64,000 nucleotides of DNA. Source: Phytohabitans maris (GTDB lineage: Bacteria; Actinomycetota; Actinomycetes; Mycobacteriales; Micromonosporaceae). Where the stretch lies: positions 1 through 64,000 of the forward strand of contig NZ_JAVHUY010000037.1 of the NCBI RefSeq assembly GCF_031085175.1, in the 5' to 3' direction. This document shows positions 8,836 through 19,200 of the stretch, piece by piece (within the stretch, counting starts at the first letter, position 1; every line of letters starts with the position of its first letter). Under the pieces are notes generated by a model that was not told the DNA's origin, searched no databases, and saw only the letters and a program-made list of their open reading frames with translations. A program made the position numbers and the translations under genes.

Positions 8836-11800
8836 TTACGGCCTGAGGCGAACGTAGGAAACGGGGCCCGGCCGCCAAGAGTCTCGCTCTGGGATGCTGA
8901 ACCAGCGGTCTATGTCCTTACTGCCATGCAAGGCTTGGCCAGCGGCTACCATCCGTATGGCTTCTTCGGCGACGGCGAGAAGCGCGGCCGAATCCTCTCG
9001 CTCTAGCTCGTTGATCGACATCTCCCAGTGCCCGAGGGCAAGGGCACGTGCGAGCATGCCGCGACACAGGTTCGTAGGAGCCTCGGCTGCTATTCCGGCC
9101 AACGCTTGAGCCTGGAGATCGGGTGCGGCGATCATGTCAATAGCCTTCTCGGCGCTGGCTGGGTCGCCCAGCTTGAGGTGGATCCGCGCAATCGACCGTA
9201 TGGCGAACGCTTGAGCCGCGGGCATCGAAATGTGGTTGGCGGTGGTCTCGGCAGTTTTGACCAAGCCGACGGCGAGCGCCTGATCGAAGGCGGCGATGTG
9301 GGCGAGGGCGGCCAACTCGCTGACTCGATCCGATGCCGGTGCGTGGTCGTGCAGCACCGTTTCCGTCTGCCGGATCAGATGTCGGCATAGCTTCTCGTCT
9401 CCGGTGCTGGCGGCCGCTTCAATCAATGCCTTGAGAGCGGTCGTGATGTACGACGGGCCGTGAATTCGTTCGGCATGCGCTTGGGCTGTGACGAGGTCCC
9501 CCTGCGCCGCGCATTTCTTGACGAGGGCAACTATCACTTGTTCAGGTGTCTCGTCGAGGGACGCTGCTAGCCCTTCGGCCCGATCGAGATGACCCAGCTC
9601 GATCAGGAGAACGGCCAGTTCGGTGATGGTCGAATTGCGTACCACGTCATCTGCGAGACCCTTGGCAAACAATTCGGCCTCGTTCAGAAACCCGCCTCTG
9701 ACCATAGCTACGGAAATCCACCTGGCCTCAAATCCCACACGCTTACCTGGAAGCTCCCGGACGATTTCCATGGCGCGAGACGCATCGACCCGGGCTATGA
9801 CAGTGGCGACGTCCAGCACTGCGTCGCGGCCGGCTCCGGCAAACCGACCGGCGGCTCTTGCCATCTCGAGCGCACGATCCGGCTGATCGCGAGCGAGCGC
9901 CCGTGCGAGGTCTGCCAGAACCTCGGAGCGTTCCCGCAAGTCAGTCACCGAGGATGCCAGACCTTCGACGAAGCGGATAAAGTTCGACACGCTGGCGGGA
10001 TCGGCCCGATCGGCGAGCAGCGACGCGATGCTGGCCAGATCCACCACACGGCGGGGCCCCTCGGGGAAAGCTCGAGCAACACGCTCGGCAATGTCGGCAC
10101 TGCCGGTGAACGCCAGATTCCTCGCCAGATTCGCCAGAGCCTGTTGCCGCTGGGCCGGATCGGGAATCGCCTCGGCGACAGTCTGGGCTATGCCGGGGTC
10201 CACCCGCGCCAAGGTCAGTGCGAGGCGTTCGCGCGCACCGTCGCGGTGCTGGATATTCTCGATGGTTCGCGCCGTTCTCTCCGCGCGGAGGGCGATCTCG
10301 GTGGCCAGGACTGGGCTGTCGGGCGCTAGCTCGTCGGCGACGGCGGCGAGTACTCGCACGTTGGCACGTGGGGCTGCCGAGGCCACCGAAACGGCGCCGT
10401 CGTGGTTGCCTGCGGAGGCGGCCCGCCGGGCGATACGTGCGAATGCCTCGATCTGCAGCTCGAGGCGGTGTTCGAACTCGGATCGGTGGTTCGAAGATCG
10501 CCACCTCGGCGTTCTTACAGGGTCGGCGTCGGTTCTGATCATCCGTTCGGCACGAGGCAGTTGGCCGGTTGCCGCGTACACCTCGGCGAGCCGCACGATG
10601 TTCTCCGACTCGAAGTCGGAATGCATGTGGAGGTATCCGGTCTTCTCAACAGATGTCGCCACGGCGGAAGCCCTGTCCACATCGACCGCGGCGAGCTGGT
10701 CCGCGATCTCGATCACTACGCCTACCCGTCCCGGATGGATGTGAGCGTCGAGCACGAGTGAACATGCGCGATCGGCGAGGTCAGCGGCCCGCTGGCCGCC
10801 GATGGCGCGGGCGATACCTGCGTACGCCCAGGCCGCCGTGATCGGATCAGTGATCGTCTGGGCCAGCGATACGGCACCCTGCTCTTGGTTGGCACCGACC
10901 AAGGCGATCGCGACTCTGGCAGTCGCCCATTCTCGTGACCGCTCGTCCTCGATGCCTGCGATGAGGGCGTCGGCGAGGTCAGCGTCGCCGGTAGCAGCCG
11001 CCGACGCCGCCACGGTCGCTCGCGCCCAGGTCCGCTTCCAACCACTCTCGATCGCGTCAAGGTGGGCCTCGCAACCGTGCACATCGCTCGCCGAGAACGC
11101 GGCCACGGCGATGCGGGTGATCGCCGCTCGCCTGACACCTTCGTCGTTGATTGAGTCAGCGGTGAAGCGGGCGCTTGGCAGATCCCGCGCCGAGATGAGC
11201 GCTTTCACCATCCCGGACTGCAGCCATGCCGGAGCCGGTGCGGACATGTCGGTTTTGATCGTTGATCGCGCTTGCTGTACCAACTCGGCGGCGCGGTTTG
11301 GTGTCATCGTCGCGATACGGCACAGCGTCCACGCGCGGACCTGCGGCAGCGCTATTTCTGCGGCTGTGCTCTCGGCGTCCGCGGTATCGCCTGCCTCGAC
11401 CAACGTTTCCGCGATCTGCGACAGTGCCCAAGCCTGCCGGTCGGGATCTGTAATCGATCGGGCCAGTGAGGCGGCACGCTGCAAGGAGCCCAACTTCACC
11501 CATACCGACGGCAACCCTGTCGGCACGTGCGCGTTGCGGCCCGCGAGCGAAGCATGGTGGACGGCGACCCTGCCCAGCACTGCAAGATCCGGACGGGGTT
11601 GGCCCACTATCACGTCCTGCACCATCTTGATCTCGGTCAGCGCTTCGTGATCGCCGTAGGTGATGTCAAGCATCCGGTCATGGCGTACGAAGTCGGTGGC
11701 CAACGCCGTCATCCGCGGCAGATCGCCGGCCGCTCGCAGCATCCGGAAATACCTGCGTAGCAGATAGTGTGGCGTCTCGGCCGGCCAGCCCCTCAAACGG

Positions 11801-13071
11801 TAGCTGTCCGCCCAGGCGTGGATCTTCTGCTGGTAGCGGTCCAGAGCCACCGGGCCGAGTCGGCTCAGCGCTTCGGCCCGGAGCGTCTCGTGGGTGAACA
11901 GGAGGATCGATCGGTTGCTGCTCGGGTCTGCCCGTCCGGCTACCGTCCGCCCAAACACGCTGCGTAGCAGGCCGTCCACCTCGTAGGTGGCCCGCCCGGT
12001 GAGTTCCTCCAGATCCTGGCGGTCCAGACCACCGCCGCTGGCTGCGACCAGTCCGATCACGTCTCGGCCGAGCCCGCCGTGCCGCTCTGGCTCGCCTCCG
12101 AGCACATCGTCGAGTTCGCACTGCGCCAGTTCCGCCACTCGTCGCGCATACGGCGACGGCTCCAGGTGACGCACTCTGCATCGGCGCAGCGGATGTTCGT
12201 CATCGACATCAGCCGGGATTGGCGGATCGGAGCGACCCGCCACGATGACGCGCAATCCGTCCGGCGGCCGCTTGGGCAGGCAGGACGCGATGCTGGGCAT
12301 CCGCGATCCGAGCCTAGTCCCGCAGTCCTCGTCCAGCCCATCGAGGACCAGCACCAGCCGGCGACCGGCCGCGACGGCCATCTCGGTCGCCCTGCGAAGC
12401 AGGGCCGCACGATCACGGGCTCGATCGAGGGGCGCGGCAGGGATCTCCTCGCCCGTTATCGCGGCCAGTTGCTCGATGAGCTCAGTGGTGTAAGCCGAGC
12501 TGTCGTCCTGGCCGGACAAGCGGGAGGTGACGAAGAACGACACCACCCACATTCCAGGCGGTGGATGTAGGACGAACCAAGCCATGAGCGCCGACTTGCC
12601 AGCGCTGGGCGGTGCCTGCCACCACACGTACCTCTCGTCACCACGGCACCATTCGGCGAGTTCGTCGCACTCAGCGCGGCGGTCGAGCAGGTCGTGCGGC
12701 GCCATGTCGCGCAGCTGGTCGATGTATCCGGAATGTCGCCACCACACCGAGTCCGTGCTGGACCGTACCTGTGCCGGTCGGTTACGCTGCGCGGCCCCGA
12801 ACAGCCGCATGCCTTGGTCGACCTCCGAGCCCACCGCACCGAGCGCATCGAGCAGAGCCCGGGCCTGATCGTCGTCAGCGGGCCAACCACGACCGCGCAA
12901 TATCTCGTTGACCCTCGTCGCGGACGTCAGCCCCATCGCCCCGGCCAGCGCGCGTCGACTCGCTCGGCCGTTGTCCTGGTGCAGTCGGTCACAGAACTCC
13001 AGCCAGGCTCGATGGGGACCGGACGGCGGCCAACGTGAGCGGTCGATTGCCTCGCCCCGTCCCCTGCCCAT
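8836..13071 (-). CDS. Large STAND-type NTPase with HTH N terminus and helical repeats
   Basis: 1411 residues. Residues 20-95 look like a DNA-binding or death-like helical domain (RALAGAMGLTSATRVNEIL). Residues 145-350 are a NACHT/AAA NTPase: Walker A APPSAGKSA at 153-161, Walker B LVLVLDGLDED at 239-249, and a sensor-like VIVAGRSDPP. Residues 550 onward consist of TPR-like repeats of 35-40 residues with the recurring pattern I.D...R.WA...IA.AL...GD...A. This is the signal-transduction ATPase layout (input repeats, switch NTPase, N-terminal output) seen in actinobacterial regulators and in some anti-phage AVS-like proteins. Here the output domain would bind DNA rather than cut it. It is transcribed alone. 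Architecture is clear; the function is open. Confidence 0.7.
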   Translation of the reverse strand: MGRGRGEAIDRSRWPPSGPHRAWLEFCDRLHQDNGRASRRALAGAMGLTSATRVNEILRGRGWPADDDQARALLDALGAVGSEVDQGMRLFGAAQRNRPAQVRSSTDSVWWRHSGYIDQLRDMAPHDLLDRRAECDELAEWCRGDERYVWWQAPPSAGKSALMAWFVLHPPPGMWVVSFFVTSRLSGQDDSSAYTTELIEQLAAITGEEIPAAPLDRARDRAALLRRATEMAVAAGRRLVLVLDGLDEDCGTRLGSRMPSIASCLPKRPPDGLRVIVAGRSDPPIPADVDDEHPLRRCRVRHLEPSPYARRVAELAQCELDDVLGGEPERHGGLGRDVIGLVAASGGGLDRQDLEELTGRATYEVDGLLRSVFGRTVAGRADPSSNRSILLFTHETLRAEALSRLGPVALDRYQQKIHAWADSYRLRGWPAETPHYLLRRYFRMLRAAGDLPRMTALATDFVRHDRMLDITYGDHEALTEIKMVQDVIVGQPRPDLAVLGRVAVHHASLAGRNAHVPTGLPSVWVKLGSLQRAASLARSITDPDRQAWALSQIAETLVEAGDTADAESTAAEIALPQVRAWTLCRIATMTPNRAAELVQQARSTIKTDMSAPAPAWLQSGMVKALISARDLPSARFTADSINDEGVRRAAITRIAVAAFSASDVHGCEAHLDAIESGWKRTWARATVAASAAATGDADLADALIAGIEDERSREWATARVAIALVGANQEQGAVSLAQTITDPITAAWAYAGIARAIGGQRAADLADRACSLVLDAHIHPGRVGVVIEIADQLAAVDVDRASAVATSVEKTGYLHMHSDFESENIVRLAEVYAATGQLPRAERMIRTDADPVRTPRWRSSNHRSEFEHRLELQIEAFARIARRAASAGNHDGAVSVASAAPRANVRVLAAVADELAPDSPVLATEIALRAERTARTIENIQHRDGARERLALTLARVDPGIAQTVAEAIPDPAQRQQALANLARNLAFTGSADIAERVARAFPEGPRRVVDLASIASLLADRADPASVSNFIRFVEGLASSVTDLRERSEVLADLARALARDQPDRALEMARAAGRFAGAGRDAVLDVATVIARVDASRAMEIVRELPGKRVGFEARWISVAMVRGGFLNEAELFAKGLADDVVRNSTITELAVLLIELGHLDRAEGLAASLDETPEQVIVALVKKCAAQGDLVTAQAHAERIHGPSYITTALKALIEAAASTGDEKLCRHLIRQTETVLHDHAPASDRVSELAALAHIAAFDQALAVGLVKTAETTANHISMPAAQAFAIRSIARIHLKLGDPASAEKAIDMIAAPDLQAQALAGIAAEAPTNLCRGMLARALALGHWEMSINELEREDSAALLAVAEEAIRMVAAGQALHGSKDIDRWFSIPERDSWRPGPVSYVRLRP

Positions 13072-13244
13072 CCGGCTCCGCCGATCTCCGCAACCTGTGC
13101 GCTGACTGTGCTGCCAGTGTGCGCTGTCGCGACTGGCAGAACCAGGTCACAGGCGAGCGGCGTACCGGGGCACTGCGGCGCACGTCGTCTGACCGGACTC
13201 GAGCCGATGCTGGCGTCATGCCACCAGCATTGGAAAGGGCAACC

Positions 13245-13391
13245 ATGAACGACTGGGCTTCGGTCGCGGGCGATCTGCTGAGTCTCACTGCCGCGACCAT
13301 CACTCTGCTCACCGTCGTCCTGCACAATCGGCGTGACCGCCGACCACGACGGCGCCGCGAGGACCGGCGCAGCACCAAGTCAACCCCTTGA
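13245..13391 (+). CDS. 48-residue single-pass membrane protein
   Basis: Begins MNDWASVAGDLLSLTAATIT, continues through LLTVVLHNRR, and ends in a strongly basic tail (RRDRRPRRRREDRRSTK). One hydrophobic helix (about residues 6-28) followed by arginines implies the C terminus stays inside. An A/G-rich GGAAAGGGC lies just upstream of the ATG. It is divergent from the STAND NTPase gene, 174 bases away, so the two could share a control region. Function unknown. Confidence 0.45.
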   Translation: MNDWASVAGDLLSLTAATITLLTVVLHNRRDRRPRRRREDRRSTKSTP

Positions 13392-13515
13392 TCACGTTTC
13401 CGCACATGCCGCCGACCGTGCGCGGCGACCGCCGGAGATCCAGCACGCGGTGTGACAGGTTGGCGCAGGCCCCGACGCACCGCTCATGCGGAGAAGAGTT
13501 CTGCAGCGTCTCGCT

Positions 13516-14301
13516 TCACCCGAGTTCGGGCTCGGTGGTGAGGTAGGTACCCGGCGTCTGGCCGGTCGCCCGCTGGAAGACCGCGATGAACGCGCTCGTC
13601 TTTCGATAGCCGACTTGCCGGGCCGTCACCCCGACCGGCGTGCCCGTCGAGAGCTTCTGGATCGCCGCGCGGATCCGCACCCGGGTGCGCCACTCGGCGA
13701 AGCTCAGCCCCGTCTCCGCACGGAACAGCCGCGTCAGCGTCCGCACGCTGGCGTGTGCGAAGTCGGCCCAGTCCGCCAGTTCCCGCTGGTCGGACGGGTC
13801 GGTCAGGAGCTGCTCGGCGATCATCCGCAGCCGCTGGTCGGCCGGCATCGCGATCGCGATGTCGTGGGCCGGACACGGGGCGATCAGGCGGACCATCAGC
13901 GACTCGGCCGCCGGCCGGGCCGGATCGGCCGGGTCCGCGTCGAGCACGTACGCCAGCAACTCGCGCAGCAGCGGGCTGACCCGCACCCCCGTGACCGACG
14001 TCCAGGCGATGGGGCACTGCCCGGGGTCCATGGCCATGAGACCGCCCTGCCCGGGATGCCGGACGGCGCCCGCGTGCGGGACGTGGGCGGGGATCCAGAT
14101 CCCGTATCCGGGCGGCAGCAGCCAGTCGCGGGACTCCGTTGTCACCGTCACCGTCGCGGTGGTCGTCCACAGGAACTCCGGCCCGGCGTGGGTGTGGGTC
14201 TCGCGGATGTCCGGTCGCCCGTTCTCGTACGACGATCCGCGCTCGATCGCGAGGATCGGCGATCTGGCCGGTGCGGGGTACTGGATGTCTCCTATGCGCA
14301 T
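13516..14301 (-). CDS. AraC-family transcriptional regulator
   Basis: 261 residues. The ATG at 14301 gives the usual start MRIGDIQYPAPA; longer versions read through the divergent gene. Residues 15-115 are a cupin-type sensor domain (RETHTHAGPEFLW, LLPPGYGIWIPAHVPHAG, with the conserved His residues). Residues 165-255 hold the two helix-turn-helix motifs of AraC proteins (WADFAHASVRTLTRLFRAET, then TARQVGYRKTSAFIAVFQRA and the final GQTPGTY). The gene is divergent from the siderophore-interacting protein gene with only 24 bases between start codons, so it probably controls that gene and darcynin, perhaps in response to an aromatic or metal-linked signal. Confidence 0.85.
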   Translation of the reverse strand: MRIGDIQYPAPARSPILAIERGSSYENGRPDIRETHTHAGPEFLWTTTATVTVTTESRDWLLPPGYGIWIPAHVPHAGAVRHPGQGGLMAMDPGQCPIAWTSVTGVRVSPLLRELLAYVLDADPADPARPAAESLMVRLIAPCPAHDIAIAMPADQRLRMIAEQLLTDPSDQRELADWADFAHASVRTLTRLFRAETGLSFAEWRTRVRIRAAIQKLSTGTPVGVTARQVGYRKTSAFIAVFQRATGQTPGTYLTTEPELG

Positions 14302-14312
14302 ACGGGCCACTC

Positions 14313-14318
14313 TAGCGT
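14313..14318 (+). promoter_or_regulatory. Candidate -10 element for a leaderless mRNA
   Basis: TAGCGT fits the TANNNT -10 pattern and ends seven bases before the ATG at 14326. That spacing is typical of actinobacterial leaderless transcripts, and no ribosome binding site fits in the 24-base gap between the two divergent start codons. Confidence 0.35.
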
Positions 14319-14325
14319 CGAACCC

Positions 14326-15051
14326 ATGATCACTGAGTCCCCGAAGAGAGGGATCGCCGACCGGATTCTGATGCTGCGCCATGTCACCGCGACCGAGGTC
14401 GAGCGGCTTCGGCCGAGGATCCTGCGAGTACGGCTCGGCGGCTCGGAGATCACGGAGGTCAGGCCGGGCCAGCACATCCGGGTGAAGGTCCGCGAGGACC
14501 GCATGGTGCTACGCACCTACACGGTCGCCGGCATCAACATCCGCAAGCAGTGGCTCGACCTGTGGATCTACCAACCGAGCGACGACAGCACCCCCGGCCT
14601 GGACTGGAGCCGAACCGTCGCCCCGGGCGATCCCGTGACGTTCATGGGTCCTTCCGGCCGCTTCGTGGTCCAGCCGGACGCGCCTTACCACCTCGTCGTC
14701 GGCGAGGAGACCGCACAGGTCGCTTTCGCCGCGATCCTCGGCGCGACAGAGCCTAGCGCGGGCGTGCACGGAGTCGTCGAGGTGTCCACCCCGGACGAGC
14801 GCCTCGACTTTCCCCGCGCCGACGAGCTCACCTGGACCTACCGCGGTGACGCCCCGGCGGCGGAGTCGGCCGGCCTGCTCGAAGCGGTCCGCGCGCTGCC
14901 CCTCCCGTCCGCGCCCGGCGTGGCGTACCTCGCCGGGGAGGCCAAGACCATCGCCGCCATCCGCACCCACCTGATCGCCGAGCGCCGCTGGCCCCGCCGC
15001 TCGGTGCTCACCAAACCGTTCTGGACACCCGGCCGCAAGGGCCTCGACTAA
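14326..15051 (+). CDS. Siderophore-interacting protein (FAD/NAD(P)H ferric reductase family)
   Basis: 241 residues. Family of ViuB/YqjH-like flavoreductases that release iron from ferric siderophores in the cytoplasm. Visible marks: an FAD-binding beta-barrel with [11 protein letters not shown] and LRTYTVAG (the RxYT flavin motif), then [20 protein letters not shown], and a C-terminal domain with [17 protein letters not shown] and a final [15 protein letters not shown]. Length and motif order match the family. It lies upstream of the darcynin gene by 185 bases and is divergent from the AraC regulator. No siderophore synthesis or uptake genes are nearby. Confidence 0.85.
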   Translation: MITESPKRGIADRILMLRHVTATEVERLRPRILRVRLGGSEITEVRPGQHIRVKVREDRMVLRTYTVAGINIRKQWLDLWIYQPSDDSTPGLDWSRTVAPGDPVTFMGPSGRFVVQPDAPYHLVVGEETAQVAFAAILGATEPSAGVHGVVEVSTPDERLDFPRADELTWTYRGDAPAAESAGLLEAVRALPLPSAPGVAYLAGEAKTIAAIRTHLIAERRWPRRSVLTKPFWTPGRKGLD

Positions 15052-15235
15052 TGCTGCGACGGCAGCCAGCGTGCGTAGCCTCGGCGTTCGTCATAGTCGC
15101 AGCGGCCTCGGGACCCCGCACGCGCGAGCCTCCCGACTGGAATCCGACCGGCCTCAGCCCGGTCGAGGACATCCTGAGCGGGGCCTACGGCACCGCATCG
15201 CGACCACCAACCAGCACCCTGCGAGGAGATCTCCC

Positions 15236-15595
15236 ATGTCCGACTTTGAGCCCGCCGTAACAGCGTTCATCCTCCTCAAGACCAATCGCGCCTGGTTGGA
15301 CCTGTCCGTACCGGAGCGCGTCGCCGCCTTCCAGGAAAGCGTTCTGCCCGCCATCAAGGACAAGGCCAAGGACGTACGTTGGCGCTACTATGACACCGAG
15401 TTCTACACGGCCCGCGTGACCGACATCTGGGTCTGGGAGGCACGCGACCACGAGGCTTTCCAATTGGTCATCGAGGCGTTACGCGAGACGCCGTTCTGGG
15501 ACCACTACTTCGAGATCGTCGAAATCCTGGTGGGCGTCGAGAACGGCTACGCCAAGCACTACGGCGCCGACATTCCAGCAATCGTCAACGCCTGA
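15236..15595 (+). CDS. Darcynin family protein
   Basis: 119 residues. The ATG at 15236 has AGGAG seven bases upstream. The sequence matches the small darcynin family, whose function is not known to me: [40 protein letters not shown], then [20 protein letters not shown] and [15 protein letters not shown]. It looks like a dimeric alpha/beta-barrel-type small protein. The gene is followed by a clear terminator and preceded by the siderophore-interacting protein; the recurring AraC/SIP/darcynin association suggests a shared response. Confidence 0.75.
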   Translation: MSDFEPAVTAFILLKTNRAWLDLSVPERVAAFQESVLPAIKDKAKDVRWRYYDTEFYTARVTDIWVWEARDHEAFQLVIEALRETPFWDHYFEIVEILVGVENGYAKHYGADIPAIVNA

Positions 15596-15608
15596 GCAGC
15601 GCCTGGCT

Positions 15609-15637
15609 GTCGCCTACCGCCGCGCGTGGTAGGCGAC
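15609..15637 (+). terminator. Hairpin terminator after darcynin
   Basis: Perfect 10-bp inverted repeat GTCGCCTACC ... GGTAGGCGAC with a 9-base loop, starting 13 bases past the darcynin stop codon. There is no T-run, as is usual in high-GC actinobacteria. Confidence 0.65.
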
Positions 15638-15948
15638 TTCGGGCGGACCGCGATGCGACGCCGGCCGGGTGGTACTCCAGCAAGAGATCTGTGGCCTGTC
15701 CGTGGACGGCAGGCTGTCGCCGTCAAGTCTCCGTCGTGTGTAGACCACCGATCGTCCCGAAGTCCGGCGCCGGGCCCGGTTAAATCGTCAGCCGCGGAGA
15801 TCAGGGGCCCGGGCATGAAGGCGGTCCAGCTCCGCCGACCAGTCAGTCACATCAACATCGACTACGACCCGACCCAATGAGCCGATCATCGATACGTAGT
15901 GTCTGCTTACTGCCGTTGCAATACTGATCCAGGAACGCAGTCGGGCCA

Positions 15949-16179
15949 CTACCCGACGTCCGGATCTGCCGCGATCCGATCGTTACCGAGGGTGACAATG
16001 CCACGCCGCTCGTAGGCGGCCGTCACCTCGCGGACGGCATGCCCCGCGCGCTGGCCGGCCGTAGATCGCGTTAGGGTTGCCTGTGTCCCGTGCCACTCTG
16101 CTCTGTAGATGTACTGGTCAGCAGGGTCGGAGGCTGGGATGAAGCAGATACTTAGCGGGGTCTGAGTAGCGCATCCCAC
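15949..16179 (-). CDS. Doubtful small hypothetical protein
   Basis: A 76-codon frame containing ATLTRSTAGQRAGHAVREVT and AAYERRGIVTLGNDRIAADP has plausible protein composition, but no family, ribosome binding site or partner is visible. The surrounding 600 bases (15638-16206) hold no other gene I can support. Confidence 0.2.
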   Translation of the reverse strand: MGCATQTPLSICFIPASDPADQYIYRAEWHGTQATLTRSTAGQRAGHAVREVTAAYERRGIVTLGNDRIAADPDVG

Positions 16180-16206
16180 TCGAAACCATGCCGCTGATTG
16201 GACTGG

Positions 16207-19200
16207 TCAGGTTGGGTCAATGTGGTTGGGATTTAGCTGCGACTGCGGCTGAGGTTGCGTCGTCCGCTGACGTTCGACGAGGTTCGTGAAGCCGGTGTGA
16301 CCGCGGGCGAGGAGCCGGCTTGTGGTCTGCTGGGCGAGTTGCTGCGTTTCGGGGTTGTCCGATTCCAGGCCTTTGCGGAGTACGGTGGCGATGGCCGTCC
16401 GGGCGCCGGTGATGAACCAGGGACGGTCAGGTGCATCTATCAGCCCTGCGATAGCGGTCACGGTGTCCTTCAGCGTGTCTGGGGCGAGCGTTGCGAGCCG
16501 TTCGGCGATGTCGTCGCTGGCTGAGAGGGTCGCCCCGGTGGCGAGGGCTTGGTTGAGCTGGGCGAGTGCCCAGTCATCGGGAAGATTCCCGGAGCTGAAC
16601 CAGTAGCCGAATCCGCTGAGCTCTGCCGGCTCGCCGCCCTGGGTGGCGGCATGGAGCCGCTTGTCCCAGAGGTCCTTGAGCCGGTCGGTCTCGTCCTGCT
16701 CGAGGGGATCGGATTCATGGAGTTGCAGGCCGATGCTCTCGATGAGCTGTGCTCGCAGGTGTAGCGGTGCGTGTTCGAAGAACTGGTCGAGCCAGTCTGC
16801 TTCGGGTGGGATCACGCCGTGTCGGTAGAGCAGCGCGAGATGCTGCATAAGGTGATCCTCCGGCTGGTCTTCTCGCGAACCGCCCGTGGACGGGACGGCT
16901 TCCGGGGCCTTGGCGAGGGCGGCGGTGTGTTCTTCGTACAGTGGCAGCAGCAGGGCCGCTGTCTGGGGGGACTTTCGGCCGTACTGCACGTAGGTGTGCC
17001 AGGCAACCGAACCGATGCCCGCGTCGGTCGTGCGGGGGAAGACCTGCCTGATCGATTGGCTGGTCCATGACTCGTCCAGCTCCCTCAAAAGGTTGATCTT
17101 GTAGCCGTAGAGACTTTGGATAGCTGGACTCGGCTCGGTCGCCGGATCGAGGTGTCTGCTGAGGAGCTGTCGGACGGCAGGCGCGAGGGTGGGTGCGGCG
17201 GGATCGTGCCGACGAATGGCGTACTGCACAAGTGCGAGCCATGCGTTGCCGCGGACGCTGTTGACCGCCGTCTCCAGGGGTGAGCCGCCGGCGTATTCCG
17301 CGCTTTTGCTGTCAGCCGGATCCGGGTCGTCGAGGAGTCGCTCGATCACGGTGAACGTCTGATCGAGCAGCCTCGTCGGGATGTGGCTGTACAGGCCGTC
17401 GGTTATCAGTTCCGCCAGCTCTTGCCAGGCCCAACTCCAGCCCGGGTCCTGGTCGCTGTCGCCGATTTCCGGTCGTCCCGGCAGCAGCCGAGGCTGGGTC
17501 AGGGACGCTGCGGCGAAGGCGAGTACGGGTTCCCAGTCGAAGACCGAGTCGGTGGACCCTTCTCGATCGGGGGCAGATCGAGTGGCCTGGCGCAGGCCCG
17601 CGAGCAGGCCGCGGGCATAGGTAGGGTCCAACTCGGTGAAGCGTGGCGCTAGTGCGGCGAAGCGGCGCGGGTTTCCAATGGTGGCGGCTTCAATCCGTTG
17701 CCGGAGGTCATCTCTGCCCGGTTCGGACCCCCTGCCAGTCGGCGTCCAACTCGTCAGCACCGAGATGAGCGCGTCGTCGGCCATGTCGTCTAGGGCCGGC
17801 AACGGTATGCCCGCCAGATCTGCGCCTTTGCGGGCCGTGAACTCGAACACCTCATTGACGTCGGGTTCGCCGAGTTCCTGGACCAGCGCGTCCCGCTTAG
17901 CCGTGTACGCCTCGGGAAGGACCTCACCGAAGCGCGCGAGCTGCCGCGCCTTCCACCGTTTGATCGCGGCTGGATCGTCGGTATGGGTGGGGCCTTCGTC
18001 GATCAGTGTCGTGATGCGTGCGCGGTCCTCGGGCTGCAGGCCCGTGAAATGTGCGCGTAGGAGCTGCCCGAACTCAACGAAGCAGTCACGATCCTGAAGC
18101 AGAGTCGGATCTGTCAGCCGCTGGCTGACTAGTTCTGGCTCCGGGGCAAGTAGGAGGACGTGTAGTGCCAACCGGCGAAAGATGCCGCCTGAATGCGCTT
18201 CCAGTACGCGGATGACCTGCGCTGGTCCGGCGTCGGCGGCAACCAAGGTCGCGGCGTCACGCAGCACGGTCACCAGCCTGTCGCGTGGCCCGAAGGTCCG
18301 GTCTGACGTGATATCCGGCCACCAGATACGGGAGTGACTCTGCTCGAACCGGCTGTCGCCCTGCTGCGCGAGGCGAGCCGCGACCGCGGCCACTCCAGGG
18401 GTCCCCATCTGAGGAAACAGCCGGCGGACGAGATCGCCTGGAATGTATCCACCGCTTGCGCCTCGCCGTACGGGTGCGGGCAGCATCTCAGTCAAGATCG
18501 CGGCCGCTTCATCGAGCTGGCCATCGGCAACCAGTTTCGGGAGCAACTCGATCGCCTTCGACGGTAAGGCCCACTGCGCGGGTGATCGGAGCAGCAGGGC
18601 GATCTTCGCGGCTAAGGGACGCGCAAGCGCAGCAGGTGCAGCGAGCGCAACGTCAGCGATCGTTTCGGACGCTTCAGGGTTGTCGGTGTCCAACCGGGAG
18701 ACGACCTCCACGACATGCTGCACGAGATCCGGTTCTTGCATCATCCGGACGAGGTAGCGTCCCGGCGGCCAAGGCGTGTAGACCACCACGCCGTCCTCGG
18801 TCGGCCGCAACGGCGCAGGCGACTGGAAGTAGCCCTTTTCCCGAAGCTTAGGGAACCAGGATGGCGTGGCCTGGTCGAAGAAACGGTTCAACGCCGGCAC
18901 GCTGTTGGGCACCTGACTCAGCAGCCGCGAGACATCCTTCTTCGTGACCTGATCGGCAGCCGCGAGCTCGTCAATCATGGGCAGGGCTCGGATGAACGCC
19001 CCCTCGTAGGCGCGCAGTACCACCTTGAGCACTGCCCCCAGCTGCTCCCATCGTTCGATGAGATCCGCGTCGGTCGGGCGCGGGGCGAGTAGGGCGGCGC
19101 GGTGGGCGGCATCGTGCCACGTCCCGGACTTTTTCCAGAGCGAACGGATCGGGTCGCCGTCGTCGAATCCGAGCGCAGAGCAGATCGCGTTGATGACCAA

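Noticed and set aside
8294-8878. A 194-codon minus-strand open frame before the STAND NTPase gene
   Set aside because: Overlaps the NTPase end, Arg/Cys-rich, no family, and no conserved pattern; treated as non-coding.
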